A stretch of DNA of 27,639 nt from Alcanivorax sp. UBA4485 (GCA_002389055.1 DGNT01000072.1:1-27639); one strand, 5' to 3'. Numbered from the stretch's first letter, positions 12,612 to 22,438 are shown. Notes: a model not told the origin generated them from the letters alone. Numbers and translations are program-made.

Positions 12612-13613
12612 ATGATTTCGATCAGCCAGCAAACCTGGTTACAACCGTGGATCAAGCTAGCGCGCGGCGAACAGCCGGCGGAGCAATTGCGCGCCCTGAC
12701 TAAAACCCTGCTGGTGCCCCTGGCCGGCGTCGCCGTTTTCCTGGTTTTGTGGGCAGTGGCGGCCGGGCAGATCAACACGTCACTGGGGGCTTTCCCCGGG
12801 CCCGTCGACGTGTGGCAGCAGGGCGGCGCGCTGCTTGAGGAGCACGCCGCGGAGCGCCGCGAAGAAGACGCCTTCTATGAACGCCAGCGCGAGCGCAATG
12901 CCCAGCGGCAGGCGGTGGACCCGTCCTACCAGCCAAGGATTTTTCCCTACACCGGCAGCGCCACCTTTATCGACCAGATCCTCACCAGCCTGATGACGGT
13001 GACGGCGGGCTTTGTGCTGGCGTCGCTGCTGGCCATTCCGCTGGGCATTCTGATTGGTCTCAGCCGCACGCTGTACCGCGCCTTCAATCCGGTGATTCAA
13101 CTGCTCAAGCCGGTGTCGCCGCTGGCCTGGTTGCCGTTGGTGACGATGGTGGTGAGCGCCGTCTATGTCAGCCAGGACCCGCTGGTGCCCAAGTCGTTCA
13201 TTACCTCCATGGTCACCGTGATGCTGTGCTGCCTGTGGCCGACGGTGATCAACACCGCCGTGGGCGTGGCCAGCGTCGACAACGACCTCAACAACGTGAG
13301 CCGGGTGCTGCGGCTGGGCTGGCTCACCCATGTGCGCACCATCGTGTTGCCGTCGGCGATTCCGATGATGTTCGCCGGCCTGCGCACCTCCCTGGGGATC
13401 GCCTGGATGGTGCTGATCGCGGCGGAAATGCTGGCGCAGAGCCCGGGGCTGGGCAAGTTCGTCTGGGACCAGTTTCAGAACGGAAGCTCCGATTCACTGA
13501 GCCGCATCATGGTGGCGGTGATCACCATCGGCGCCATCGGCTTTCTGCTCGACCGCCTGATGCTGGCGGTGCAGAGCCTGGTGTCCTGGGACAAATCCGC
13601 GGATCTGCGCTGA
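12612..13613 (+). CDS. nrtB: Nitrate ABC transporter permease
   Basis: This 333-residue inner-membrane permease has an N-terminal helix (about residues 35-56), then a long charged stretch rich in Glu/Arg (about 75-110), then the BPD_transp_1 core with five or so helices. The EAA-type coupling loop appears as 'VLRLGWLTHVRTIVLPSAIP' and interacts with the ATPase. The charged insert before the core is normal in proteobacterial NrtB. The ATG at 12612 has GAGAGTGATGAG upstream and lies 25 bases after nrtA. It forms the channel for nitrate delivered by NrtA. Confidence 0.92.
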   Translation: MISISQQTWLQPWIKLARGEQPAEQLRALTKTLLVPLAGVAVFLVLWAVAAGQINTSLGAFPGPVDVWQQGGALLEEHAAERREEDAFYERQRERNAQRQAVDPSYQPRIFPYTGSATFIDQILTSLMTVTAGFVLASLLAIPLGILIGLSRTLYRAFNPVIQLLKPVSPLAWLPLVTMVVSAVYVSQDPLVPKSFITSMVTVMLCCLWPTVINTAVGVASVDNDLNNVSRVLRLGWLTHVRTIVLPSAIPMMFAGLRTSLGIAWMVLIAAEMLAQSPGLGKFVWDQFQNGSSDSLSRIMVAVITIGAIGFLLDRLMLAVQSLVSWDKSADLR

Positions 13614-13650
13614 ACGCGCTTCGGGCAGGTTTTAAGAGAGGAATTTTGTG

Positions 13651-14532
13651 ATGAGCCATTATCTCGACATCTCCAAGATCAGCATCGATTTCCCGACTCC
13701 GGAAGGCCCCTTCCGGGCCCTGGACGAGCTGTCGCTGCGCATCAAAAAAGGCGAGTTCGTGTCGCTGATCGGCCACTCCGGCTGCGGCAAATCCACGGTG
13801 CTGAATATTCTCGCCGGTCTGCTGCAGGCCACCGAAGGCGGTGTCGCCCTGGACGGCAAGGAAGTCAACGAACCGGGCCCGGACCGGGCGGTGGTGTTCC
13901 AGAACCATTCGCTGCTGCCCTGGCTGACCGCCTTCGAGAACGTGCAGCTGGCGGTGCGCCAGGTGTTCCGCGACAGCATGAGCAAAGCGGAAATGCGCGA
14001 CTGGATTCAGCAGAACCTGAAGCTGGTGCACATGGAGCACGCCATGCACAAACGCCCGGACGAACTGTCCGGCGGCATGAAACAGCGTGTCGGTATCGCC
14101 CGCGCTCTGGCCATGCGCCCCAAGGTGTTGCTGATGGACGAGCCGTTCGGTGCGCTGGACGCGCTCACCCGGGCGCACATGCAGGACTCGCTGATGGAGA
14201 TCCAGCGTGATCTGAACAATACCGTGGTGATGATCACCCACGATGTGGACGAAGCGGTGTTGCTGTCCGACCGCATCGTGATGATGACCAACGGCCCCGC
14301 CGCCACCATCGGCGAGGTGCTCAACATCGACCTGCCACGCCCCCGTAACCGCGTCACGCTGGCCGAGAACAGCGACTACAACCACTTCCGTCAGCAAGTG
14401 CTCAGCTTCCTCTACGAGAAGCAGCGCAAGGTGGTGGAGATCCCCCGCGAACCGGCCGTCGACGAAGACGACGCGGCGCCGGCACGCGGCAAGGTGGCCG
14501 GTCTGGTCGACCGGCTTGGCCGCCGGGCCTGA
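13651..14532 (+). CDS. nrtC: Nitrate ABC transporter ATPase (NrtC/NrtD type)
   Basis: The 293-residue ATPase shows Walker A 'GHSGCGKST' (residues 41-49), the signature 'LSGGMKQR' near 139 and Walker B 'VLLMDEP' at 159-165, followed by 'THDVDEAV' with the switch histidine. It lacks the C-terminal NrtA-like regulatory domain of cyanobacterial NrtC, so by architecture it is the NrtD/NasD short form; it must work as a homodimer because no second ATPase is encoded. The ATG at 13651 is chosen over GTG 13648 for spacing to AGAGAGGA. A charged, probably unstructured tail of about 40 residues ends the protein. Confidence 0.92.
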   Translation: MSHYLDISKISIDFPTPEGPFRALDELSLRIKKGEFVSLIGHSGCGKSTVLNILAGLLQATEGGVALDGKEVNEPGPDRAVVFQNHSLLPWLTAFENVQLAVRQVFRDSMSKAEMRDWIQQNLKLVHMEHAMHKRPDELSGGMKQRVGIARALAMRPKVLLMDEPFGALDALTRAHMQDSLMEIQRDLNNTVVMITHDVDEAVLLSDRIVMMTNGPAATIGEVLNIDLPRPRNRVTLAENSDYNHFRQQVLSFLYEKQRKVVEIPREPAVDEDDAAPARGKVAGLVDRLGRRA

Positions 14533-14544
14533 GGAGCGCGAGCG

Positions 14545-15831
14545 ATGATTCGGGCCACCCGCATGAAACGCACCGAGGCACGGCGCCGCCTGGTGATCGT
14601 CGGCAACGGCATGGCCACGGAAAGCCTGATCAGCCGGTTGGGCACCGACCACGGCTGGTCGGTGCGGGTGCTTGGCGACGAGCCGGTGCGTCACTACAAC
14701 CGCATCATGCTGTCGCCGTTGCTCGGCGAGGAGACCGACCTGGATGCCATCACGCCGCGCGATGACGCCTGGTACCGGGTGCGCCGGGTGACGGTCAGCC
14801 TGGGCAAACGGGTGGCGCGCCTCGACCGGCAGCGCCGCTGTCTGTACTGCGACGACGGCGAGCGCGTCGACTACGACACCCTGGTGATTGCCACCGGCGC
14901 GCGATCCTCGATGCCGTCGCTGCCCGGTGTCGCCGAGCTGGAGGGTGTCAGCGGCTTCCGCTCCCTGCACGACGTGGCGCGTCTGCGTGGCTGGAGCCGG
15001 GCGCACCCCGGCGTCCGCGCGGTGGTGGTCGGCGCCGGCCTGCTGGGCGTGGAAGCCGCCGTCGGGCTGCGCCGTCTGGGCGCCGACGTGACCCTGGTGC
15101 ACCGCCGCCCGGTGCTGATGAACCGGCAGCTCGACGCCAGTGCGTCGTCCTTGTTGGAGGCGGCGCTGGCCGCCCGGGGTATCCGGGTGCGCACCGGCTG
15201 CGACCCCAAGCGCCTTCTCGGCGACACCTCGGTGAGTGGTGTGGAAGTGGAAGAGGGCGGCACGCCGCGAACGCTGCCCGCCAATCTGGTGGTGTTCGCC
15301 ACCGGCATTACCCCCAACCGAGAACTGGCGCAAACCGCCGGCCTGGATTGCGGCGCGGGCGTGCGCGTCGACAGCGCCCTGCGTACGTCCGACCCGCACG
15401 TGCACGCGCTGGGCGAATGCTGCGAATTCCAGGGCAACACCTACGGCCTGGTGGCGCCGGTGCAGGAACAGGCCAACGTGCTGGCCCGGGTGCTCAAGGG
15501 CCGGCCCGCCCGCTATCGCGACCCTTCCCTGGTCACCCGCCTCAAGGTCAGCGGCCTCGACATTCACAGCATGGGGCAGGTGGAGGCGCTGGCCGGCCAG
15601 CAGACCCTGTGGCTCAGCGACGCGCAAGCCGGGATCTATAAAAAACTGATTATCGAAGACGGCCGCCTGCGCGGCGTGCTGCTGGTCGGCGATGTGCGCC
15701 ACAGCCAGTGGTATTTCCAAACCCATCAAAGCGACCGCGACGTCAGTGCGTTGCGCGACGTTCTGCTCACGGACCCGAGCCGTGACGACGACGAATCAAC
15801 CCCGGCCGATGTTTCGGTCGAAGTGGCTTAA
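14545..15831 (+). CDS. FAD/NAD(P)-dependent oxidoreductase, likely nitrate reductase electron donor
   Basis: The 428-residue product is a stand-alone homologue of the N-terminal half of NirB. It has an FAD-binding 'LVIVGNGMATESLI' at residues 16-29, a second Rossmann motif 'VVVVGAGLLGVEAA' near 160 for NAD(P)H, and 'VVFATGITPNREL' and 'ALGECCEF' of the pyridine-nucleotide disulfide reductase fold. No BFD-like iron-sulfur motif is present. In related clusters such a protein (Klebsiella NasC) passes electrons from NADH to NasA; the position between the transporter and nirB supports this. A GAGGAG lies upstream of the ATG, 12 bases after the ATPase gene. The electron-donor role is inferred, not shown by a specific motif. 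Confidence 0.82.
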   Translation: MIRATRMKRTEARRRLVIVGNGMATESLISRLGTDHGWSVRVLGDEPVRHYNRIMLSPLLGEETDLDAITPRDDAWYRVRRVTVSLGKRVARLDRQRRCLYCDDGERVDYDTLVIATGARSSMPSLPGVAELEGVSGFRSLHDVARLRGWSRAHPGVRAVVVGAGLLGVEAAVGLRRLGADVTLVHRRPVLMNRQLDASASSLLEAALAARGIRVRTGCDPKRLLGDTSVSGVEVEEGGTPRTLPANLVVFATGITPNRELAQTAGLDCGAGVRVDSALRTSDPHVHALGECCEFQGNTYGLVAPVQEQANVLARVLKGRPARYRDPSLVTRLKVSGLDIHSMGQVEALAGQQTLWLSDAQAGIYKKLIIEDGRLRGVLLVGDVRHSQWYFQTHQSDRDVSALRDVLLTDPSRDDDESTPADVSVEVA

Positions 15832-15845
15832 CAGGAGGCAAGGCT

Positions 15846-18401
15846 ATGACGGACGACAACACCGTATTTCCCACCTCGGGCAACCTGGTGATCATCGGCA
15901 ACGGCATGGTCGGTCACCATTTGGTGAAGACCCTGGTCGAGCAGGGCGACGCCAGCCCCTGGACCATCCATGTGTTCGCCGGCGAGAACCGGCCCGCCTA
16001 CGACCGGGTGCATCTGTCCGCGTTGTTCGACGATCAGACCCCGGAGGATCTTTGTTTGTCGCCGGCGCAGTGGTATCGGGACAACCGGGTGGCCCTGCAC
16101 CTTAACGACGAGGTGGTGGAGATCGACCGGGACAATAAAACCGTGATCACCGCCGGCGGCGTCCGGCAAGACTATGACGCCCTGGTGCTGGCCACCGGCT
16201 CCTATCCGTTCGTCCCGCCGATCCCCGGCCACGAACACGAGCACTGCCTGGTGTACCGCACCGTGGACGACCTGGACGCGATCAAACGCTGCGCCGGCAA
16301 CGCCAAACGCGGCGTGGTGGTGGGCGGCGGCCTGCTCGGCCTGGAGGCCGCCAACGCGCTGCGGCTGCTGGGGCTGGAAACCCATGTGGTGGAGTTCGCG
16401 CCGCAATTAATGCCGGTGCAGCTGGACGAAACCGGCGGCGCCCTGCTGCGCAAGGAAGTGGAAGCGCTGGGTGTGCACATCCACACCGGCATGAAGACCG
16501 AGCTGATCGACGCCGGCGAAGCGCATGCCCTGCGCATGAACTTCGAAGGCCAGGCGCCGCTGGAAACCGACATGATCGTGTTTTCCGCCGGCATCCGCCC
16601 GCAGGACAGCCTGGGCCGCCAGAGCGGCCTGGAACTGGGCGAGCGCGGCGGCATCGTGGTGGACAACCAGTGCCGCACCTCGGACCCGGCGATCTTCGCG
16701 ATCGGCGAATGCGCGCTCTGGAACAACCAGATCTTCGGGCTGGTGGCGCCGGGCTACACCATGGCGCGCACCGTGGCCGCGGTGCTCCATAACGAAGCCG
16801 GCGACTTCACCGGCGCCGACATGAGCACCAAGCTGAAACTGATGGGCGTGGACGTGGGCTCGGTGGGCGATGCCCAGGCACGCACCGCCGGCGCCCGCTG
16901 TTACCGCTTTCAGGACGAAGTGGCCGGCGTCTATCGCAAGCTGGTGGTCAGCGAAGACCAGAAGTACGTGCTCGGCGCCATGCTGGTGGGCGACTGCGAC
17001 GCCTACGACACCCTGTTGCAATACATGCTTAACGGCATTGCGCTGCCGGACAACCCGGCGTCGTTGATTCTGCCCGCCGGTGACGCGGCGCCGGCGCTGG
17101 GCGCCGACGCGCTGCCGGACGGCGCCACCATCTGTTCCTGCCACAACGTGTCCAAGGGCGCCATCAACGAGGCGCTGGATGGCGGCTGCTGTTCGCTGGG
17201 CGACATCAAGGACGCCACCAAGGCCTCCACCGGCTGCGGCGGCTGCGCCGCGCTGTTGAAAAGCGTGGTCGACGCCGGGCTGGAAGCGCGCGGGGTGGCG
17301 GTGAACAACCACCTTTGCGAGCACTTCGAATATTCCCGCCAGGAGCTCTACCACCTGATTCTGGTGGGCGGTCTGAAAAGTTTCCGCGAGGTGCGCGACA
17401 CCCATGGCAAGGGGCTCGGCTGCGAAATCTGCAAGCCGGCGGTGGCCTCGATTCTGGCCAGCATCCATAACGACTACATCCTCGAACCTGAGCACGTGGG
17501 CCTGCAGGACACCAACGACGTGTTCCTCGCCAACATGCAGAAGGACGGCACCTATTCCGTGGTGCCCCGCGTGCCGGCCGGTGAAATCACTCCGGAAAAA
17601 CTGATGACCCTCGGGCAGGTGGCGAGCAAATACGACCTCTATACCAAGATCACCGGCGGCCAGCGCATCGATTTGTTCGGCGCCCGCCTGGAACAGTTAC
17701 CAATGATCTGGGAAGAACTGATCGACGCCGGCTTCGAGACCGGGCACGCCTACGGCAAGTCGGTGCGCACGGTGAAATCCTGCGTCGGTTCCACCTGGTG
17801 CCGTTACGGCGTGCAGGACAGCGTCGGCATGGCGATCTTCCTGGAGCACCGCTACAAGGGCCTGCGCTCGCCGCACAAGCTCAAGTTCGCGGTGTCCGGC
17901 TGCACCCGCGAATGCGCCGAAGCGCAGAGCAAGGACATCGGCGTGATCGCCACCGAGAACGGCTGGAACCTGTATGTGTGCGGCAACGGCGGCATGCGGC
18001 CGCGACACGCGGATCTGTTCGCCACCGATCTCTCCGATCAGCAACTGGTGCAACTGGTGGACCGGGTGCTGATGTTCTACGTGCGCACCGCGGACCGCCT
18101 GCAACGCACTTCCGTGTGGCTGGAAAACCTGGAAGGCGGTCTGGACTACCTGCGCCAGGTGGTGATCGACGACAGGCTTGGCATCGGTGCCGAGCTGGAG
18201 GCGCAGATGGATGTGGTCCGCGAGCGCTATCAGTGCGAGTGGCGCACCACCATCGACGATCCGCAAAAGCTCAAGCGCTTTCGCAGCTTCGTCAATGCGG
18301 AGACGCCCGACCAGGACATTCGCTTCGTGCGCGAGCGGGGCCAGCCCCGTCCTGCCACCGAGGACGAGCGCAGCGATCTGATTGAAACCGTCAGCGTCTG
18401 A
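15846..18401 (+). CDS. nirB: NADH-dependent nitrite reductase, large subunit
   Basis: NirB reduces nitrite to ammonium with six electrons from NAD(P)H. Domains in order: FAD ('LVIIGNGMVGHHLV', start), NAD(P)H ('GVVVGGGLLGLEAA', near 157), BFD-like [2Fe-2S] ('CSCHNVSKGAI' and 'TGCGGC', about 430-470), a second small domain with 'GLGCEICKP' near 525, then the sulfite/nitrite reductase core with siroheme-[4Fe-4S] ligands in 'CVGSTWC' (about 645) and 'SGCTRECAE' (about 686). The 851-residue length is standard. The ATG has a strong AGGAGG ribosome binding site. It follows the related FAD oxidoreductase by 14 bases and pairs with nirD downstream. Siroheme synthesis genes are not in this window. Confidence 0.97.
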   Translation: MTDDNTVFPTSGNLVIIGNGMVGHHLVKTLVEQGDASPWTIHVFAGENRPAYDRVHLSALFDDQTPEDLCLSPAQWYRDNRVALHLNDEVVEIDRDNKTVITAGGVRQDYDALVLATGSYPFVPPIPGHEHEHCLVYRTVDDLDAIKRCAGNAKRGVVVGGGLLGLEAANALRLLGLETHVVEFAPQLMPVQLDETGGALLRKEVEALGVHIHTGMKTELIDAGEAHALRMNFEGQAPLETDMIVFSAGIRPQDSLGRQSGLELGERGGIVVDNQCRTSDPAIFAIGECALWNNQIFGLVAPGYTMARTVAAVLHNEAGDFTGADMSTKLKLMGVDVGSVGDAQARTAGARCYRFQDEVAGVYRKLVVSEDQKYVLGAMLVGDCDAYDTLLQYMLNGIALPDNPASLILPAGDAAPALGADALPDGATICSCHNVSKGAINEALDGGCCSLGDIKDATKASTGCGGCAALLKSVVDAGLEARGVAVNNHLCEHFEYSRQELYHLILVGGLKSFREVRDTHGKGLGCEICKPAVASILASIHNDYILEPEHVGLQDTNDVFLANMQKDGTYSVVPRVPAGEITPEKLMTLGQVASKYDLYTKITGGQRIDLFGARLEQLPMIWEELIDAGFETGHAYGKSVRTVKSCVGSTWCRYGVQDSVGMAIFLEHRYKGLRSPHKLKFAVSGCTRECAEAQSKDIGVIATENGWNLYVCGNGGMRPRHADLFATDLSDQQLVQLVDRVLMFYVRTADRLQRTSVWLENLEGGLDYLRQVVIDDRLGIGAELEAQMDVVRERYQCEWRTTIDDPQKLKRFRSFVNAETPDQDIRFVRERGQPRPATEDERSDLIETVSV

Positions 18402-18430
18402 GATAACCGGCAAAGGGAAGGAGAGCAACC

Positions 18431-18787
18431 ATGCAATGGCAACATATTTGTACCCGTGAGGATCTGGTGGCCGGCAGCGGCGTGGCCGCGCTGATCAACG
18501 GCGAGCAGGTGGCGTTGTTCTACCTGCCGGATCAATCGCCGCCGCTTTACGCGATCGGTAATCACGACCCGATCGGCGGTGCCAACGTGCTGTCGCGGGG
18601 TATCGTCGGCGACATCAACGGCGAGCTGGTGGTGGCCTCACCGCTGTATAAGCAGCACTTCAGCCTGCTCACCGGCGCCTGCCTGGAACAGGACGACGTG
18701 TCGGTGCCGGTCTGGGAGGTGAAGCTGGACGGTGACAAGGTGTTGCTGCGGCCGCTGCCGGCGGCGCTTAACCGGACCGGTACCTGA
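18431..18787 (+). CDS. nirD: Nitrite reductase small subunit NirD
   Basis: The 118-residue product has the Rieske-like beta fold of NirD ('VALFYLPDQ', 'YAIGNHDPIGGANVLSRGIV', 'VASPLYKQHFSLLTG') but none of the Cys/His cluster ligands. This is normal for the NirD family, where the subunit supports NirB without carrying its own [2Fe-2S] centre. A strong AAGGAGAG lies before the ATG. It ends three bases before nasA. Confidence 0.95.
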   Translation: MQWQHICTREDLVAGSGVAALINGEQVALFYLPDQSPPLYAIGNHDPIGGANVLSRGIVGDINGELVVASPLYKQHFSLLTGACLEQDDVSVPVWEVKLDGDKVLLRPLPAALNRTGT

Positions 18788-18790
18788 ACC

Positions 18791-21439
18791 ATGGCCGAGC
18801 GCATTCACACCACCGACACCACCTGCCCGTACTGCGGCGTGGGTTGCGGTGTATCCGTGAACGGCGCCGGTGAGAGTGTTACCGGAATGGCGGCTCATCC
18901 GGCCAACCTGGGGCGGCTTTGTGTCAAGGGCGCGGCGCTCCACGAAACCCTCGATCACCACAACCGGCTGTTGTACCCGGAAGTGGATGGCGCGGTGGTG
19001 GATTGGGACACCGCGCTCGATGAAGTGACGCGGCGGCTGCGCGACACCGTGGCGCAATACGGCCCCGACAGCGTGGCCTGTTACGGCTCCGGGCAACTGC
19101 TCACCGAAGACTATTACGTTGCCAACAAACTGATGAAAGGGTTTGTCGGCAGCGCGCACATGGACACCAACAGCCGGCTCTGCATGGCGTCGGCGGTGGC
19201 CGGCTACAAGCGCGCCTTCGGCGGCGACAGCGTGCCCGGCTGCTACGAGGATCTGGACAGCGCCGAGCTGCTGGTGCTGGTCGGTTCCAACGCCGCCTGG
19301 ACCCATCCGGTGCTGTACCAGCGCATGGTCGCCGCAAAAAAGGCGCGCCCCGACACCAGGGTGGTGGTCATTGATCCCCGTCGCACCGCCACCTGTGATC
19401 TGGCCGATCTGCATCTGCCGTTACGGCCCGGCGCCGACGGCCTGCTGTTCAACGGCCTGCTGGCCTGGCTGGCCCGGCACGGGCATTTGGACCGGGACTA
19501 TATTCGCGAACACACCCGCGGGCTTGAGGACGCCTTGGCCAGGGCCGAGAGCGACAGCGGTCCGCTGGCCCGTCTGGCACAACATTGCGATCTTCCCGAG
19601 ACGGACATTGAAACCTTTTTTGGCTGGTTCGCCGAGCGTCCGCGCACGGTGACGTTCTATTCCCAGGGCATCAACCAAAGCGCCACCGGCACCGACAAGT
19701 GCAACGCCATTATCAATTGCCATCTGGCCACCGGCCGGGTGGGTAAACCCGGCGCTTCGCCGTTTTCCATCACCGGCCAGCCTAACGCCATGGGCGGTCG
19801 CGAAGTGGGTGGGCTGGCCAACCAGCTGGCCGCGCACATGGACTTCGCGCCGGATGACGTGGCGCGGGTAAAGCGCTTCTGGCACGCCGCCAATATGGTC
19901 AGCGAACCCGGCCTCAAGGCGGTGGACCTGTTCCAGGCGGTGGCCTCCGGGCGGATCAAATTTATCTGGATTCTTTCCACCAATCCGGTGGTCAGCCTGC
20001 CGGAGGCGGATCGGGTGCGTGACGCGCTGCGCCGCTGTCCCACCGTGGTGGTGTCCGAGTGCATGGCCGACACCGACACGGTGCGGCTTGCCGACATCAA
20101 ACTGCCGGCGCGCACCTGGGGCGAGAAGAACGGCACCGTCACCAATTCGGAGCGCTGTATCTCCCGTCAGCGTCCGTTTCTGGACGCGCCGGGCGAAGCG
20201 CGCCCGGACTGGTGGGCGCTGGCCCAGGTGGGCCGGCGGCTGGGCTACCCCGACGCCTTCGATTGGCGGCACCCGGCCCAGGTGTTCGCCGAGCATGCGG
20301 CCTTGTCCGGGTTCGAGAATGACGGCCGCCGGGCGTTCGACATCAGCGGGCTGGCGACGCTGGATCAGGCCGGCTACGACGCCCTGGCGCCGGTGCGCTG
20401 GCCGGTGAACCGGCAGTGGCCGCAGGGGCGCCAGCGGCTGTTCGGCGACGGCCGCTTCACCACCGACGACGGCCGCGCCCGCTTCGTGGCGGTCACCGCC
20501 AAGCTGCCCGAAGACGGGCCGCGCCCCGGTGAGCTGATCATGAACACCGGCCGTATCCGCGACCAGTGGCACACCATGACCCGCACCGGTAAGGCGCGGC
20601 GCCTGCTTCAGCACATTGGTGAACCCTTTGTCGCCCTGCATCCCGAGGACGCACGCCGCCACCGCATCGACGACGGCCAACTGGCTAGCGTTGAAAACCA
20701 CCACGGCGCCATCGTGATGCGCGCGCGCATTACCACCGACCAGCGCCCCGGCGAACTGTTCGTGCCGATGCACTGGAGCAGCCCGTTCAGCGCCCGCGCG
20801 CGCATGGGCGCTCTGGTGCCGGCCATCACCGACCCGCAGTCCGGCCAGCCGCAATCGAAATTTTCCCGGGTCCGGGTGGCGCCCTGCGCGGTGCGCTGGC
20901 AGGGCTTTTTGATCACCCGCCAGCGGCGCGGCGAACCGCGCTGCTTTTACTGGAGCTACATCCCGCTGCCCCAGGGGCATCTGTTCGAGCTGGCCGGCCG
21001 CGACGATCCGGACCGCGCCCGCCGGCGTCTGGCGGCGATGATCAGTGAGCCCGGCGATGCCGACGACCTGCACTGGCTGGAAATGCAGGACCCGTACATC
21101 GGCCATTTCCGCCAGGCGGCGGTACGCAATGGGCGGCTGATGGGCGTGTTGTTCATCCACCCGAAGGGCGATCTGCCCGGCCGCGACTGGCTGATCGACA
21201 TGCTGCAACGGGACGTGCTGGAAGACACGGAACGGCGCGCGCTCCTCAGCGGCGAAGCGCCGAACGGCGGCGCCGAAAGCGGGCCGGTGGTGTGCGCCTG
21301 TTTCCAGGTCGGCGAGCCGGCCATTCGCGCCCGCATCGAAGCCGGCGACGGCAGCGTCGAGGCGTTGGGTAAGTCGCTTCGGTGCGGGACCAACTGCGGT
21401 TCCTGCATCCCTGAGTTGAAACACATTCTGGCCGGTTGA
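18791..21439 (+). CDS. nasA: Assimilatory nitrate reductase catalytic subunit NasA
   Basis: NasA reduces nitrate to nitrite in the cytoplasm at a Mo-bisMGD centre. The N-terminal [4Fe-4S] motif is complete (C12, C15, C19, C44 in 'CPYCGVGC' and 'LCVKG'). The molybdopterin oxidoreductase domains follow, with 'MDTNSRLCMASAV', where the cysteine is the likely Mo ligand region, and the C-terminal MGD-binding domain near 'LIMNTGRIRDQWHTMTRTG'. A BFD-like [2Fe-2S] tail is present (C835, C837, C869, C872), as in Klebsiella-type NasA of about 870-900 residues. No Tat signal is seen, consistent with an assimilatory enzyme. There is no clear ribosome binding site; translation is probably coupled to nirD three bases upstream. 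It needs the Moco made by the genes that follow. Confidence 0.96.
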   Translation: MAERIHTTDTTCPYCGVGCGVSVNGAGESVTGMAAHPANLGRLCVKGAALHETLDHHNRLLYPEVDGAVVDWDTALDEVTRRLRDTVAQYGPDSVACYGSGQLLTEDYYVANKLMKGFVGSAHMDTNSRLCMASAVAGYKRAFGGDSVPGCYEDLDSAELLVLVGSNAAWTHPVLYQRMVAAKKARPDTRVVVIDPRRTATCDLADLHLPLRPGADGLLFNGLLAWLARHGHLDRDYIREHTRGLEDALARAESDSGPLARLAQHCDLPETDIETFFGWFAERPRTVTFYSQGINQSATGTDKCNAIINCHLATGRVGKPGASPFSITGQPNAMGGREVGGLANQLAAHMDFAPDDVARVKRFWHAANMVSEPGLKAVDLFQAVASGRIKFIWILSTNPVVSLPEADRVRDALRRCPTVVVSECMADTDTVRLADIKLPARTWGEKNGTVTNSERCISRQRPFLDAPGEARPDWWALAQVGRRLGYPDAFDWRHPAQVFAEHAALSGFENDGRRAFDISGLATLDQAGYDALAPVRWPVNRQWPQGRQRLFGDGRFTTDDGRARFVAVTAKLPEDGPRPGELIMNTGRIRDQWHTMTRTGKARRLLQHIGEPFVALHPEDARRHRIDDGQLASVENHHGAIVMRARITTDQRPGELFVPMHWSSPFSARARMGALVPAITDPQSGQPQSKFSRVRVAPCAVRWQGFLITRQRRGEPRCFYWSYIPLPQGHLFELAGRDDPDRARRRLAAMISEPGDADDLHWLEMQDPYIGHFRQAAVRNGRLMGVLFIHPKGDLPGRDWLIDMLQRDVLEDTERRALLSGEAPNGGAESGPVVCACFQVGEPAIRARIEAGDGSVEALGKSLRCGTNCGSCIPELKHILAG

Positions 21440-21465
21440 CCGGGCCCCAAGGCAGGAGAGAAACC

Positions 21466-22437
21466 ATGCTCACCGATCAGTTCAACCGACGCTTTACCTA
21501 TTTGCGCCTCTCCATCACCGAGGTCTGCAACTACCGTTGCGAATATTGCCTGCCGCACGGCTATCAACGCGGCGACAGCGTGCCGGAGCCGCTGAGCCTG
21601 GAAGAGATCGGCACCCTGGTGCGCGCCTTCGCGCTCAGCGGCACCCGCAAGATTCGCATCACCGGCGGCGAGCCGACCCTGCGCAAGGACCTGCCGGAGA
21701 TCATCGCGCTGTGCAAACAGACGCCGGGGATCCGCGAGGTGGTAATGACCACCAACGGTTACCGGCTGGCCCCACGGCTGGCGGAGCTGCAATGCGCCGG
21801 CCTGGACCGCATCAACATCAGCGTCGACAGCCTGACGCCGGCGGTGTTTGAAATGATCACCGGCCATGACCGGCTGCGCGATGTGCTCGACTCGGTGGAT
21901 CAGGCGCTGGCGCTGAACATGCCGGTGAAACTTAACGCGGTATTGATGCACCACTATAACGGTGACGAGCTGGCGCGGTTCACCGACTACCTGCGCGACC
22001 GTCCGGTGACCGCCCGCTTTATCGAGCTGATGGAAACCGGCGACAACCGTGAGTTTTTCCGCCAGCAGCACCGGCCCGCCCACCTTCTCGAGGACTGGCT
22101 GGCCACGCACGACTGGACCGCCTGCTCCCGGGGCGAGGACGACGGCCCGGCGCGGGAATTCGCCCACCCCGGCCACGCCGGCCGGGTCGGCTTGATCCGC
22201 CCTTATAAACAAGGCTTCTGCGACGACTGCAACCGGCTGCGTGTGTCGTCCCTGGGCGACCTGCAACTGTGCCTGTTCTCCCAGGGCGGTATTTCGCTGC
22301 GCGACGCCTTGCAGCGGGACACCCCCGAACAGTTATCGCGGCGTTTGCACCGCCTGGTGCTGGGCAAGAAAGCCGGCCACGGCCTGCATCGGCATGATCC
22401 GGGCGCCACCCGCCATCTCGCCATGATTGGAGGCTGA
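21466..22437 (+). CDS. moaA: GTP 3',8-cyclase MoaA
   Basis: MoaA starts Moco synthesis by radical cyclisation of GTP, acting with MoaC to give cPMP. The radical SAM cluster is C21, C25, C28 ('CNYRCEYC'); 'ITGGEPTLRKDL' is the SAM motif. The second cluster is C252, C255 and C269 ('FCDDCNRLR...LC'). The C-terminal Gly-Gly that activates the enzyme is present ('MIGG'). The ATG at 21466, with AGGAGAG upstream, is chosen over an in-frame GTG/ATG region at 21436 that overlaps nasA. The 323 residues are typical. It is the first of six Moco genes that are nearly contiguous. Confidence 0.96.
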   Translation: MLTDQFNRRFTYLRLSITEVCNYRCEYCLPHGYQRGDSVPEPLSLEEIGTLVRAFALSGTRKIRITGGEPTLRKDLPEIIALCKQTPGIREVVMTTNGYRLAPRLAELQCAGLDRINISVDSLTPAVFEMITGHDRLRDVLDSVDQALALNMPVKLNAVLMHHYNGDELARFTDYLRDRPVTARFIELMETGDNREFFRQQHRPAHLLEDWLATHDWTACSRGEDDGPAREFAHPGHAGRVGLIRPYKQGFCDDCNRLRVSSLGDLQLCLFSQGGISLRDALQRDTPEQLSRRLHRLVLGKKAGHGLHRHDPGATRHLAMIGG

Positions 22438-22438
22438 T

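Noticed and set aside
13522..15729. 735-codon minus-strand frame opposite the ATPase and FAD oxidoreductase genes
   Set aside because: The same GC-driven shadow effect; the plus-strand genes have complete family motifs.
19421..21424. 667-codon minus-strand frame opposite nasA
   Set aside because: Shadow of nasA with low-complexity composition and no domain.
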